Shown here: positions 9,037 through 18,200 of the stretch, one piece after another
Numbering within the stretch: position 1 is the stretch's first letter
How the letters are laid out: every line of letters begins with the position of its first letter
From: Acidobacteriota bacterium
GTDB taxonomy: Bacteria; Acidobacteriota; Blastocatellia; RBC074
NCBI GenBank assembly: GCA_019639255.1
Contig: JAHBSF010000010.1
Coordinates: 1-64,000, forward strand
Reading direction: 5' to 3'
DNA: 64,000 nucleotides
The notes under the pieces: model-generated
Told to the model about the DNA's origin: nothing
Database searches by the model: none
Seen by the model: the letters and a program-made list of their open reading frames with translations, nothing else
Made by a program: the position numbers and the translations under genes

Positions 9037-9094
9037 GGATCGTGAGGCTCATAGATACATAATGCCGAAGTTCACACCGACAACCGCCTCACTC

Positions 9095-9240
9095 TAAATC
9101 AATCCACAGCAGAATGGTACACACTACGGAGTCCGCAACTGGGTACGCACGCGCCCTCGCGTGCTATTGTTTGTCACAAACCGCACGCGAGGGCGCGTGC
9201 GTACCCAGTGATGTGTCCCAATGTTTCGTGGTCTGATTTA
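9095..9240. mobile_element. MITE-like element family C, copy 1
   Basis: This is a 146-bp palindromic element with ends TAAATCAATCCAC and GTGGTCTGATTTA. Internally, GGGTACGCACGCGCCCTCGC is inverted. A near-identical copy of the same 146-bp length is at 56370-56515. TA at both ends fits a TA target duplication. It has no coding capacity. Confidence 0.85.
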
Positions 9241-9307
9241 GAGTAGCCTCGCCCTGCCCTAACTCCCTAACCTCGCCCTTCAGCTCCCCCCAAAGTCATT
9301 TATACCT

Positions 9308-9374
9308 TGACGTGTCAAGTATGCTTGATATTACATCAAAATAGCTTGACAGAAAGTCAAGTATATGCGATATT
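9308..9374 (+). promoter_or_regulatory. Promoter with three TTGAY palindromic operators
   Basis: Three imperfect dyads follow one another: TTGACGTGTCAA (9308-9319), TTGATATTACATCAA (9325-9339) and TTGACAGAAAGTCAA (9346-9360). The third overlaps a -35 box TTGACA (9346-9351), followed after 17 bp by GATATT (9369-9374). The layout suggests autoregulation by the XRE protein encoded in this operon; binding is inferred. Confidence 0.7.
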
Positions 9375-9414
9375 CCTGATCGTTGAGAGAATTTCATTCC
9401 AGGGGAGGAAGCCT

Positions 9415-9801
9415 ATGGGCAAGCAGGATGCGCGGCTGGTATTGAACTGTGCTTTGGCGGTAGGGGCGTTGTTGGGCAGCGTGGTGTTGATTTCGTGGTT
9501 ATTGAAAACGCAGTCGTTGGGGGCGCCGGTGCGCGGGGCGTTGGTGCTGATACCGGTAGCGTTTTATGTACTGGCACTGGTCGGTTATATGCGGCTGATA
9601 CGGCTCGGGGATGAATTGCAGCGGCGGATTCATCTTGAAGCGCTGGCGATAGCTTTTCCGAGTTCGGCGGTTGCGGTTTTAGCGTGCGAGTATTTGCGGA
9701 AGGCTGGATTCATTGCCGAGTTCAAGCCCGATTACGCGTTGATGATCATGCTGGTGTTATGGGGGCTTGGGTTTTTTATTGCGTGGAGGCGGTACCAATG
9801 A
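9415..9801 (+). CDS. Small four-helix membrane protein paired with XRE regulator
   Basis: This 128-residue integral membrane protein has about four hydrophobic helices and a charged middle loop (RLIRLGDELQRRIHLEALAI). I do not recognise a named family, although small membrane proteins of this shape are often coupled to Cro/CI-type regulators. ATG 9415 is strongly supported by GGGGAGGAA. The stop overlaps the XRE start (ATGA), so translation is coupled. It follows a promoter with three dyads. Function is unknown; sensing or tethering in the membrane is one guess. Confidence 0.8.
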   Translation: MGKQDARLVLNCALAVGALLGSVVLISWLLKTQSLGAPVRGALVLIPVAFYVLALVGYMRLIRLGDELQRRIHLEALAIAFPSSAVAVLACEYLRKAGFIAEFKPDYALMIMLVLWGLGFFIAWRRYQ

Positions 9802-10037
9802 AGAACCGGTTAAGAGTGATTCGGGCCGAGCGCAACTGGTCGCAGGCGGATCTGGCCGAACGCCTCGGCGTTTCGCGTCAGACCATCAATGCGATCGAAA
9901 CCGGAAAGTACGACCCGAGCCTTCCGCTGGCGTTCAGGATGGCGCGGCTGGCGGGTGCAAGGATCGAAGACATCTTCCAGCCCGACGAAGCTGAATCTAG
10001 CAAGGCGGAAAGAGAAACAACGGAACAAACGGAATAA
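9798..10037 (+). CDS. XRE-family (Cro/CI-like) transcriptional regulator
   Basis: This 79-residue helix-turn-helix protein consists mostly of one HTH_3 domain (LRVIRAERNWSQADLAERLG, SRQTINAIETGKYDPS). It probably binds the three TTGAY dyads upstream of the operon and represses it. It overlaps the membrane-protein gene by 4 nt. The last eight or so residues (RETTEQTE) and the stop codon lie inside repeat copy 3, showing that the repeat became part of the reading frame. Confidence 0.9.
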   Translation: MKNRLRVIRAERNWSQADLAERLGVSRQTINAIETGKYDPSLPLAFRMARLAGARIEDIFQPDEAESSKAERETTEQTE

Positions 10038-10094
10038 ACGAAACAAACGGAAAGAGCCTAATTGTCCTCTTTCCGTTTGTTCCGTTGTTTCTCT
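10011..10094. repeat. Palindromic repeat family A, copy 3
   Basis: The arms AGAGAAACAACGGAACAAAC and its complement flank a short loop. The copy lies between the convergent XRE and lactonase genes and encodes the XRE C-terminus. The T-rich end after the right arm would suit bidirectional termination. Confidence 0.9.
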
Positions 10095-10106
10095 TCTCTT
10101 TTCTTT

Positions 10107-11276
10107 TCACTTCGCCGCAAAGACCAGACTCACCGGGGAATCGATATCTTCTACGCTTCCCTCAGCCTTGAGTCCGCCCGTTCTGCGGTCGATTCTGAAT
10201 ACGACGATGCTGTTTGAATTCTGATTTGCCGCAAGCAGGAAATCGCCGGCCGGATCGACGGCGAAATTCCGAGGCGTTCTGCCCTGAGTCGAAACCCAGT
10301 CGAGGGCTTTGAGTTCACCGTTTTTCGGGTCTGCGGAGAATACGGCAATGCTGTCGTGCCCGCGATTGGAGCCGTACAGAAAACGCCCTTCGGGATGCAT
10401 CACGATTTCGGCCCCGCTGCTTGCGCCCGAAAAGCCGGGGGGGAGCGCCGAGAGCGTATGGATTTCCTGCAAAACTCCGCGGCGTTTGTCGTAGGCGAAA
10501 GCCGTTACGGTTGAGGCCATTTCGTTGATCACGTACACAAACTCGCCGCCGGGGCTGAAGGCCGTATGGCGCGGGCCCGCGCCCGGCGCTGCTGTTGCAT
10601 ACGGCGGGTCGTTCGGCGCAAGCGCCCCATTTGCGGCGTCGAAGCGGTAAACGAGCGTCTGGTCGAGTCCTAGATCCGCGACGATGAGAAAGCGGTTGTC
10701 GGGCGATATGTCGACCGAGTGCGCGTGCGGCCCCCTCTGCCTTTCGGGGTTGAGGCTCGAGCCCGTATGCTGAACTACAGTCGATGCCTCGCCGAGAGCG
10801 CCGTCTTTGCGCACGGGAAATACGACGGTGCTTCCGCTGCCGTAGTTGGCAACGAAGAGCCACTTACCGGTCCGGTCGAAGGAAAGGTGGCACGGACCGC
10901 TGCCCCGAGCCGATACGGTGTTGAGCGCTCTGAGCATTCCCGTCTTGCGATCAATGGAAAAAGAGCTGACGCTGCCCGCCGAATCTTCGCCTACCGCGTA
11001 GAGGAAACGCTGATTCGGATGCACGGCCAGAAACGAGGGATTGCGCGTTTCGGCGGCAAGGCCGATTGGAGTGAGAAGGCCGGCGGCAAACCGATACGCA
11101 TAGATCCCCTTGCTATTTCGGCGGGTGTAGGCGCCTGCATAAACGATCCACTCGCGCTCCTTTGAAAAAGATTCGGGCGTGGATTCGGGCATGGATTCAG
11201 ATTTGGATATGGATTTGGATTCGGGCATAGATGCAAATGCGAGTGCGATGATCAGGCCATATCGAATGATTTTCAT
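10107..11276 (-). CDS. Exported lactonase-family seven-bladed beta-propeller protein
   Basis: The 389-residue protein belongs to the lactonase (cycloisomerase 2 / YbhE-type 6-phosphogluconolactonase) propeller family. Markers are YAGAYTRRNSKGIYAYRF, NPSFLAVHPNQRFLYAVGE, GPCHLSFDRTGKWLFVANYG and GPRHTAFSPGGEFVYVINE. A signal-like N-terminus (residues 1-16) is followed by a Ser/Glu/Lys/Pro low-complexity linker (about 17-40) encoded by a GGATTC-like hexamer repeat. Export suggests it does not serve the cytoplasmic pentose phosphate pathway; the substrate is unknown. It is downstream of, and may be co-transcribed with, the MscS gene (28-nt gap). Confidence 0.88.
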   Translation of the reverse strand: MKIIRYGLIIALAFASMPESKSISKSESMPESTPESFSKEREWIVYAGAYTRRNSKGIYAYRFAAGLLTPIGLAAETRNPSFLAVHPNQRFLYAVGEDSAGSVSSFSIDRKTGMLRALNTVSARGSGPCHLSFDRTGKWLFVANYGSGSTVVFPVRKDGALGEASTVVQHTGSSLNPERQRGPHAHSVDISPDNRFLIVADLGLDQTLVYRFDAANGALAPNDPPYATAAPGAGPRHTAFSPGGEFVYVINEMASTVTAFAYDKRRGVLQEIHTLSALPPGFSGASSGAEIVMHPEGRFLYGSNRGHDSIAVFSADPKNGELKALDWVSTQGRTPRNFAVDPAGDFLLAANQNSNSIVVFRIDRRTGGLKAEGSVEDIDSPVSLVFAAK

Positions 11277-11304
11277 ATTGAACTGGTTGCATGTTTTGAT
11301 TGGT

Positions 11305-12177
11305 TCATTGGTTGAACGGCAGGCTGCTGCGTATGTGCAGGTCGCGCTGCGGGAATGGAATTTCTATTCCGTGCTGTCTGAATTTTTCGTCGATGGCAAA
11401 ATTCAGCGCCGAGATCAGAGACCCGCGGCGGTGCACCATCGAGCGGGTCCAGACAAGCAGGCTGAAATTCAGGCTGCTGTCGCCGAAGCCGGTGAACAGA
11501 ACGCTCGGCGCCGGCTGGGTAAGCACACTCTCGTTCTCCGCCGCGACTTCGAGAAGCACGCGTTCGACCTTGCGGACATCGCTGCCGTAGGCGACGCCCA
11601 CGGGGATGCGAAAACGCACTTTATCGTCGTTGTGCTTCCAGTTGATTACGTTTTCGGTGATGAACTTCGAGTTGGGGATTATGATCGCAATATTGTCGTT
11701 GGTGGAGACGGTGGTTGCGCGAGCGCCGATCTCGATTACATCGCCGTTGACGTCGCCTACCTCTATGCGGTCGCCCACCTTCACGGGCCGTTCAAACAGG
11801 ATGATTATGCCGCTGATGAAATTGCTGGCGATGTTTTGCAGCCCGAAGCCGATGCCGATGCCTACGGCGCCCGCAATGACGTTGAGCGTCGTCAGGTCGA
11901 TGCCCACGGTTTGCAGCACTACGAGCAGTCCGACGAGCAGCACCAGATAACGCGTAATCGAGCCTACGGCGGCGCGCGCGCCCGCATCCAGATTCGTGCG
12001 TATGAGGATGCGCTCGACGAGAATCTTTCGCAGCCGTCCGGCCACTGCAAACAGCACGACCAGCAGCAGCAGGAAATATACAATCGTCCAGAGCGTCAGT
12101 TGCGTATCGCCGATCTTGAAGATGGGGAAGTAGAGCCACTCCTCAAGCGGCTGCAGGAACCGATGAATTTTCTCCAT
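11305..12177 (-). CDS. Small-conductance mechanosensitive channel, MscS family
   Basis: The 290-residue membrane protein opens under membrane tension to release solutes after osmotic downshift. It has three predicted transmembrane helices in the first 110 residues. A glycine/alanine-rich pore helix follows (VIAGAVGIGIGFGLQNIASN), then the beta domain hallmark FERPVKVGDRIEVGDVNGDV and a cytoplasmic alpha/beta vestibule. ATG 12177 (MEKIHRF) is used because longer starts run into a decamer repeat. No good ribosome binding site is visible. A second MscS gene is at 14418-15200. Confidence 0.9.
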   Translation of the reverse strand: MEKIHRFLQPLEEWLYFPIFKIGDTQLTLWTIVYFLLLLVVLFAVAGRLRKILVERILIRTNLDAGARAAVGSITRYLVLLVGLLVVLQTVGIDLTTLNVIAGAVGIGIGFGLQNIASNFISGIIILFERPVKVGDRIEVGDVNGDVIEIGARATTVSTNDNIAIIIPNSKFITENVINWKHNDDKVRFRIPVGVAYGSDVRKVERVLLEVAAENESVLTQPAPSVLFTGFGDSSLNFSLLVWTRSMVHRRGSLISALNFAIDEKFRQHGIEIPFPQRDLHIRSSLPFNQ

Positions 12178-12217
12178 TATGGAATAAAGATAAATCGCGG
12201 AACGCAGGGAGGCAATG

Positions 12218-12322
12218 CCAGTGAGGGCCAGTGAGGGCCAGTGAGGGCCAATCAGCGCCAATCAGGGCCAGTAAGGATCAATGAGGATGAATGAGGATGA
12301 ATGAGAGACAATAAGGATCAAA
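12218..12322. repeat. Decamer tandem repeat (minisatellite)
   Basis: About ten units of a 10-bp repeat run from GTGAGGGCCA (three exact copies) through diverging versions to ATGAGGATGA and ATAAGGATCA. It lies upstream of the minus-strand mscS gene, where its promoter should be, so copy number could change promoter spacing. Confidence 0.85.
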
Positions 12323-12342
12323 TCGCGGCGCCGGTCTTCACA

Positions 12343-12456
12343 CTACCCGTAAAACGGACATTTCCTGCACGCATCACCCTTCTTCTTCCATCGCTTGCAG
12401 CACTTCTTCTTGCCCCGCGCCTCTACCCTTGTCACCTCTTGCGCCCTCCCTTTCAT
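12343..12456 (-). CDS. Putative 37-residue cysteine/lysine-rich small protein
   Basis: A short frame encodes 37 residues ending in KKCCKRWKKKGDACRKCPFY. The CC-x8-C-x2-C spacing with dense lysines resembles small conserved proteins I recall in other bacteria, possibly metal or nucleic-acid binding. ATG 12456 has no clear ribosome binding site. It precedes the mscS gene on the same strand and is separated from the SLC13 gene by repeat copy 4. It is included because the cysteine pattern is not random-looking; it may still be non-coding. Confidence 0.45.
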   Translation of the reverse strand: MKGRAQEVTRVEARGKKKCCKRWKKKGDACRKCPFYG

Positions 12457-12530
12457 GAGGATTTTGAAAGTCGTTATCAGATTCAGAATATGCGCATAAT
12501 ATGGGAATGGGGGTTGGGTGTCAAGAGGGA

Positions 12531-12637
12531 AGAGAGATGACGGAACAAACGGAAAAGGACGGAACAAACTGAAAGAAGCACAGCAACGTTTACATTCGGT
12601 TTGTTTCGTCTATTTTCGTTTGTTTCGTCATCTCTCT
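12531..12637. repeat. Palindromic repeat family A, copy 4
   Basis: The outer arms carry the ATGACGG variant on both sides (AGAGAGATGACGGAACAAAC and its complement). The right arm runs into a seven-T tract. It lies between the SLC13 gene and the small cysteine-rich frame. Confidence 0.9.
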
Positions 12638-12642
12638 TTTTT

Positions 12643-14421
12643 TCAGAAGGGCCAGAACACGGGGATGAGCCAGGAGGCGATCAGCCAGTAGAGAATATTG
12701 AGTGGTGTGCCGACGCGCAGGAAGTCGGCGAAGCGGTAGCGGCCGGGGCCGTAGATGAGGGTATTGGTCTGGTAGCCGACGGGTGTCATAAAGCTGGCCG
12801 AGGCTGCGAAGGTGACGGCGAGCAGGAACGGGCGCGGGCTGCAGCCGAGCGACTGGGCCGAGGCTATGGCTATGGGTGCGAGCAGCACTGCCGTAGCGTT
12901 ATTCGACATGGTTTCTGTGAGCAGCGAGGTCAGCAGGTAAAACGCCGAGAGCACGGCTACGGGGCCCCACACGCCGACCGTGTTTACGATTGAATTGGAA
13001 AGAAACAGCGCGGCGCCGGTTTTTTCGAGCGCGATGCCGAGCGGCAGCACGCCCGCGAGCAGAAACACCACGCGCCATTCGACGGCCTGATAGGATTCTT
13101 CGAGCGTAAGGCAGCGCGTCAGCACCATAAGCACGCAGCCCACGAGCGAGCCTACGACGATCGGCACGATGTTGAGCGCCGAGCAGGCGACTACGCCCGC
13201 GACTATCATCAGTGCGGGAATCATCTGCCGGCGTCTGTAAGTAGGCAGGCCCACTTCGGACACGAGAACGAAATCGTCTCTTTCCTTGAGGCGCGCGACG
13301 GCTTCGAGACGGGCTTCGAGCAGCAGCACGTCGCCTGCGCGCAGCAGCACGCGGTCCAGATTTGCGCGGCGCAGTTCGCCGCCCTGGCGTATGGCCAGAA
13401 CTACGGCGTCGTAGCGTTGTCTGAACCGTATGCTTTTGAGCGACTGGCCGACGAGAGGCGAGCCGGGGGCGATGATTGCCTCGACCAGAGCGGCTTCGCT
13501 CGATTGCAGCGCGCCGTCGTCCCATTTCGTGCGGCCCACGAGTTCGACGCCGGCGCGTTCGGCGAGGCGGTTGATTTTGGCTACATCGGCGCGCACGCGC
13601 AGCACGTCGAAGGCGCGCAGCACGGTTTCGGGTCCGGGCAGAATGACGCGGTCGTCGCCGCGCAGGATTTCGAGCACCTCGATGTCGAGTTCGCGCACAA
13701 GGGGCGATTCGCTGAGTTTTTTGCCTACGGATGCGGCCTCGCGCAGCAGCTTGATTTCGGTCAGGTATTCGCCCATACCGAACGATTCGGTGAGGTCTTC
13801 GGCGCCGCGCCTGGCCGGGATCAGGCGCACGCCTACGAGCATCAGGTAAAGCGCGCCTGCGCCGAAAAAGATGAGTCCGAGCGGTGCAAACTCGAACATG
13901 CCGAAGGCCGGCTGATTGTTTCTGACGGCGATGGAATTGACCAGTATGTTGGTGGATGTCCCGATCAGGGTGCAGACGCCGCCGAACATCGAGGCGAACG
14001 AAAGCGGCATCAGCAGCTTCGAGGGGCTGGCCTTGAGTTCGCGTGCAAGGCCGAGCACGATCGGCATAAAGATCGCGACTGCCGCCGTATTATTGATGAA
14101 TGCGGACACGGCGCCGACTACGACCATAATCATCGCAAGCGCAAGCCAGAAGCTGCGCTTGCCGATGCGGTTCAGGCCCACGCCGATAAAACTCACGGCG
14201 CCGGTTTTGGCCAGTCCCGCGCTCAGGACGATCATTGCCGCAACCGTTACCGTAGCCTCGTTGCTGAGTCCCGAAAGCCCTTCCTGGATCGTAACCATTC
14301 CGGTCAGCATCAGCGTGCCGAGCACCATCAGCGCGACCAGATCTACGGGGAACCGCTCGGTGGCGAACAGCACGACGCTTATCACCACGAGTCCCAGCAC
14401 AACAATCATGTCGAAAGTCAT
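12643..14421 (-). CDS. SLC13/DASS-type anion permease with two TrkA_C (RCK_C) domains
   Basis: The 592-residue carrier probably moves dicarboxylate, sulfate or a similar anion with sodium. Its two transmembrane halves carry the family motifs [16 protein letters not shown] and [18 protein letters not shown]. Two cytosolic RCK_C domains lie between them (about residues 210-380; for example [19 protein letters not shown]). ATG 14421 is preceded by GGGAGGAG and overlaps the stop of the upstream MscS gene (ATGA). RCK_C domains usually bind small ligands and gate transport. Here the gene is last in an operon with the CPA2-AAA and MscS genes, suggesting a role in ion balance. Confidence 0.88.
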   Translation of the reverse strand: MTFDMIVVLGLVVISVVLFATERFPVDLVALMVLGTLMLTGMVTIQEGLSGLSNEATVTVAAMIVLSAGLAKTGAVSFIGVGLNRIGKRSFWLALAMIMVVVGAVSAFINNTAAVAIFMPIVLGLARELKASPSKLLMPLSFASMFGGVCTLIGTSTNILVNSIAVRNNQPAFGMFEFAPLGLIFFGAGALYLMLVGVRLIPARRGAEDLTESFGMGEYLTEIKLLREAASVGKKLSESPLVRELDIEVLEILRGDDRVILPGPETVLRAFDVLRVRADVAKINRLAERAGVELVGRTKWDDGALQSSEAALVEAIIAPGSPLVGQSLKSIRFRQRYDAVVLAIRQGGELRRANLDRVLLRAGDVLLLEARLEAVARLKERDDFVLVSEVGLPTYRRRQMIPALMIVAGVVACSALNIVPIVVGSLVGCVLMVLTRCLTLEESYQAVEWRVVFLLAGVLPLGIALEKTGAALFLSNSIVNTVGVWGPVAVLSAFYLLTSLLTETMSNNATAVLLAPIAIASAQSLGCSPRPFLLAVTFAASASFMTPVGYQTNTLIYGPGRYRFADFLRVGTPLNILYWLIASWLIPVFWPF

Positions 14422-15200
14422 CGCCCGGCTCCTCCCGGTGCGCGCTCGGCGCCCTTCCATTGTTCCCACCGCTCGATCACATCGCTGCTGAAACGCTCCG
14501 CGTGTTCGGCGTCGAATACGTGCGCCGCAACCACGAGTTGACTCCGATCCCGAAGGTAAACCTCTACGGGGCGGCCTATGTACAAATACGGCGATGCGGC
14601 CGCAGCCTCATAGGCGCGGCGTTGTGCGGCTGCGAGGTCGGATTCGGGGGGAATCGAGAGGCGGGTTTCGACGCGGCTTTCGATCTCGCCGCGCGTGCGG
14701 TTGATGACGGGCGCGCGCAGCACTTCGCGATTCGGCGCTGCGATCAACGCGCCGTCCGCGGTCTGCAATCTGAAGGTGCGCCACCCGATATCGGTTACTT
14801 CTCCCTCGCGTCCGGCGACGCTCACGCGGTCCCCTATCTGAAAGGGTCGCTCGAACAGCACCACGAGTCCGCCGACGACATCGCGCAGCAGCGGTCCGAG
14901 CGCCGCCGCCGCGCCTATCAGAACGAGCGCAGCAAGCAGCACCGTGGCAACGAGCGACTCGGCGAATACCGCGCCGATGATGAGCAGCACCGAAAGCCAG
15001 ATTGTAAAATCAATGACCGGGCGCGCGCGCCTTACGCGCTGAACATCCCTGCCGCGCCGCCGTTCGGCGCGTGCAAAAGCGCGCGCAACGATGCTGCTTG
15101 CGATCGCTCCGAGGCTGACCATAACGATGGCGAACAGGAGTTTTCCGGGCGAAAACGCCTGCGCGATCGGCTCCAGTTGGTGCGCTATTGATTCCTGCAT
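14418..15200 (-). CDS. Mechanosensitive channel, MscS family (short form)
   Basis: The 260-residue protein has three transmembrane helices. The pore and beta-domain signature is [20 protein letters not shown] followed by [21 protein letters not shown]. Its C-terminal domain is short and acidic/basic mixed. AAGGAA lies about 10 nt before ATG 15200. It starts 19 nt after the CPA2-AAA stop, and its own stop overlaps the SLC13 start, so the three genes look like one operon. It may act as an osmotic release valve beside the transporters. Confidence 0.88.
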   Translation of the reverse strand: MQESIAHQLEPIAQAFSPGKLLFAIVMVSLGAIASSIVARAFARAERRRGRDVQRVRRARPVIDFTIWLSVLLIIGAVFAESLVATVLLAALVLIGAAAALGPLLRDVVGGLVVLFERPFQIGDRVSVAGREGEVTDIGWRTFRLQTADGALIAAPNREVLRAPVINRTRGEIESRVETRLSIPPESDLAAAQRRAYEAAAASPYLYIGRPVEVYLRDRSQLVVAAHVFDAEHAERFSSDVIERWEQWKGAERAPGGAGR

Positions 15201-15219
15201 AATCGCCGTTCCTTACGGT

Positions 15220-18200
15220 TCATTTCGCCGGCAGCACGTTGCGTGTGCGCAGTTCGCGCACGAGCGGAATATAAATCGGGCGGTTGATGGAGAACCGCTC
15301 GACGCCGTCCTCGCGCGTTTCGCGCACGACCAGATTCAGGCTCGAAAGTCTCTCCATCACCGCGCTGCTTGCAGTGCGGCCGCCCAGAAATATGCGCGCG
15401 TGTTCGTCTACGGTAAGACTGCCCTGCTGCACGATGACGCCGAGCGTCAGAAGGTGTTCTACGGGCGCTTCGCGCAGCGCAGCAAACCGCAGCGGCTCCA
15501 TCGGGCGCACTACGAGGCGGTTGTCCTCGACTTCGGAAATCGACCGCATCCAGTAAAACAGCCCGGCGAGGATGTTGCCTTCCGAGGCGCGGCCCAGGGC
15601 GTCGAAGTAGGCGGCGCGCGCCAGGCGCTGCTGTTCCCTTTCGGGTGCGCGGCGGTACCGGCCGCGTTCTGCAAGCATCGGATCGGGGAGAAAATTCAGC
15701 TCGAAGCCGCTTACGGCGTGGCGCCGCGCGATTACCTCGGACATTTCCTCCGCCGTCAGGTTTTCCGTATTTACGACGAAGGTGAACACTTCCGAGATGC
15801 GTTCGATCGAATCCAGATACTGCCACGCGTAGCGGCGCATGGAAACGAGCCAGAATACGCGATGGCTGGTTTTCGCAATCAGGCGGCGCAGGGCGCGCAG
15901 CGCTTCATAACCGCCGATTGTGCGCAGGTGGATTTGATGCGCGTCCTCTATGACCATCACGGGCCGGCCCGGCATTTCGCCCAGCCGCGTTTCGATCTGT
16001 GCAAGCGTGCGGGCGCGCGGCATTCCTATCAAACGCCCCAATTCACCCGCAAGCGCCTCTTCGTGTGCGATCGGGTGATTGAGGTTGAGGCGGAATATGT
16101 CGTCGTGGCGGAAGATTTCGCGCAGCGCCGCCTGTATCAGGCTCGTCTTGCCGCTGCCGAGTTCGCCGATTACCGCTACGGCCGTCTGACGCCCCGAGCG
16201 CAACCGCGCGTGCGCCGAGGCGATTGCGCGCAGTTCATCTTCGCGTCCGACCAGAAGATCGGCCGTATCCAGCGGGGCTACGGCAAACAACCGCTGGTAA
16301 AGATAGGGCAGGTGCGCAAGCCGCGCCGGGTCCCAGCGGGCTTCGTCGTAGCGGCGCAGCGCTTCTTCGGGGCTGAGCTGTTCGAAGCCCAGGGTGGCCT
16401 GGAGGTCTCTGACGAATATGCGGCCGAGCGGGCCGTAACGTCTGAGCGCGGCTGCAAGGCGCTGTCTTGTGAAGCGTGCGGCGCGGCGCATCGTCGCGGG
16501 CAGGTTTATGTAAGAGGGTTCCCTGCGGGCTTCGGCCGTCGAGCGCTGGAAGGCGAGCGCCTCGATTTCGCGCACGCGTTCATCGACCTTAGAAATGATC
16601 TCGGTGCGCACGCGATCCTCTACGCCGCCGAGATTTGCAATCGCCGCCGCTATGCGCGCGTGCGCCCGCTCGAATCCCTGTTCGACCAGATCGGGCGTCT
16701 TTTCCTTCGCCTCCTTCGCCTGCGGTCGCGCGGGCGCGCCCTCCCGGTCCAGGCTCTCTTCGGCCACCTTCAGGTTGAATTCGAGTATTTGAGTGGCTTC
16801 TGCTACGGCGGCGAGCGCCGAATCCACCTGTTCGTAGAGGATGCGGTTGACGTCGGCGAGATCGCGCGCGATTTCGCTTTCCAGGTAGCCGCGCGCGATT
16901 TCGCGAAGCGGCACGGATTTGCGTTTGGGCGGCGCGGGGGCTGCGGGCGTAGAGGCGAGCGTTGCCGACAACAGCCCGCCGAGCGCGGCCAGGTCGCGGT
17001 CTTCTATGACGCGGTAGTCGGCCGGCAGATCGCCCGTAATTGCGGCGAAGCGGCCGAGCACGGTTTCGACCATTCCGCCGAGTTCGCGGCTTTCGCGCAG
17101 CCGCCGCAGTCGCGCGCGCATCTCGCCGCGCAGGAAGTTCACCATCGACTCGCGCTCGCCCGCTATCGCCGTGCGCCTGTCGGCGGCATCCCGGTCTTGA
17201 GGTCTGTCTTGAGGCCGGTCCTGGGCCCGGTTCTGTGCAAGGCGTTTACGGGCTTCTTCCAGGCGTTCGAGCACGGCGCGCAGGCTCGTAGTCAAATGCC
17301 TGTCGACGTTATCGAGCACTCCGGCTACGAGTTCCGCCACGGCAAGACCTACCTGATCGACCAGATGTACGGCGTCGAAATGCCGCGCGCAGGCATCGGC
17401 GGTTCCCTCGCGGTAAGCAGCCCAGACCCGGCCGGATTCGTCGATTTCCTTCTGCACGCGCTCGCGCGCTTCGGCGGCTGCGTCCTGACTCCTTCGTCTC
17501 GGCGGCAGTTCGAACGTGCCGGCGATCGCCAGATCCGCAAGCCACGCGTCCCAGGCCGTGCGCAGCGCCCCGCGCAGTTCGGTTTCCACGCGGCGGCCGA
17601 AGCGCGCCTGCTCCTCGGCCACGGCCGCAAAGCGTTCTTCCAGCCGCCCGCGCAGCCTGAGCAATCGCTCGCGCGGATCGGCGGCGGACTGCGCTTCGAG
17701 CGTATTTATGAGCCTCTCGAAGCCCTCGTCTATCGCATCGTAGAGAACCTTTACGGCCTGAAGCGCTGCAAGGCGCTGCGCGCCTGCGGCTGCCGCCGCA
17801 CCGAGGAGGCGTGCGTCATTTGCGCCTCCGAAATGATAAGCCGCCAGACGCCTGAGCGGAGCGTCCCTGAACGATTCGCCGCCGCCGAAGATGCGGCCTG
17901 CAGAGCGCTTCAGACTCTTGAATCTCTTGCCCACCCTGACGCGCCATTTGTCGTCCATAAGCGCGGTGAAACGATCGGCTTCCTCCGGAACGCTCACGCG
18001 TTCGGGAGTCGTTTCCGATAGATGAAGCAAACGTTCGCCGAGCGAGCGAAATTCTCCCGACAGATCCAGCGGCCCCGAACCGAAGGCGAGGACTTCTTCG
18101 CGCAGCCATCTCGAATAGGCGCTGCGCCTGCCGCGCAACCGCACCGTCCACGGGCGCTCCGCCGGTTTATCGGCGATGAGGTCCTGCACCGAACGCCCCG

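Noticed and set aside
10011-10094. Family A as ordinary intrinsic terminators
   Set aside because: Arms are far longer than usual terminators, many copies lack a T-run, and some sit inside operons such as trpC-trpF.
12218-12322. Possible CRISPR or transposon end at the decamer array
   Set aside because: The units are contiguous 10-mers, no spacers or terminal inverted repeats are seen.
15091-18021. A 976-codon open frame on the plus strand opposite the CPA2-AAA gene
   Set aside because: It is the antisense shadow of a high-GC gene with strong motifs. Its own translation is Arg/Gly/Ala-rich with no recognisable domain and no ribosome binding site.
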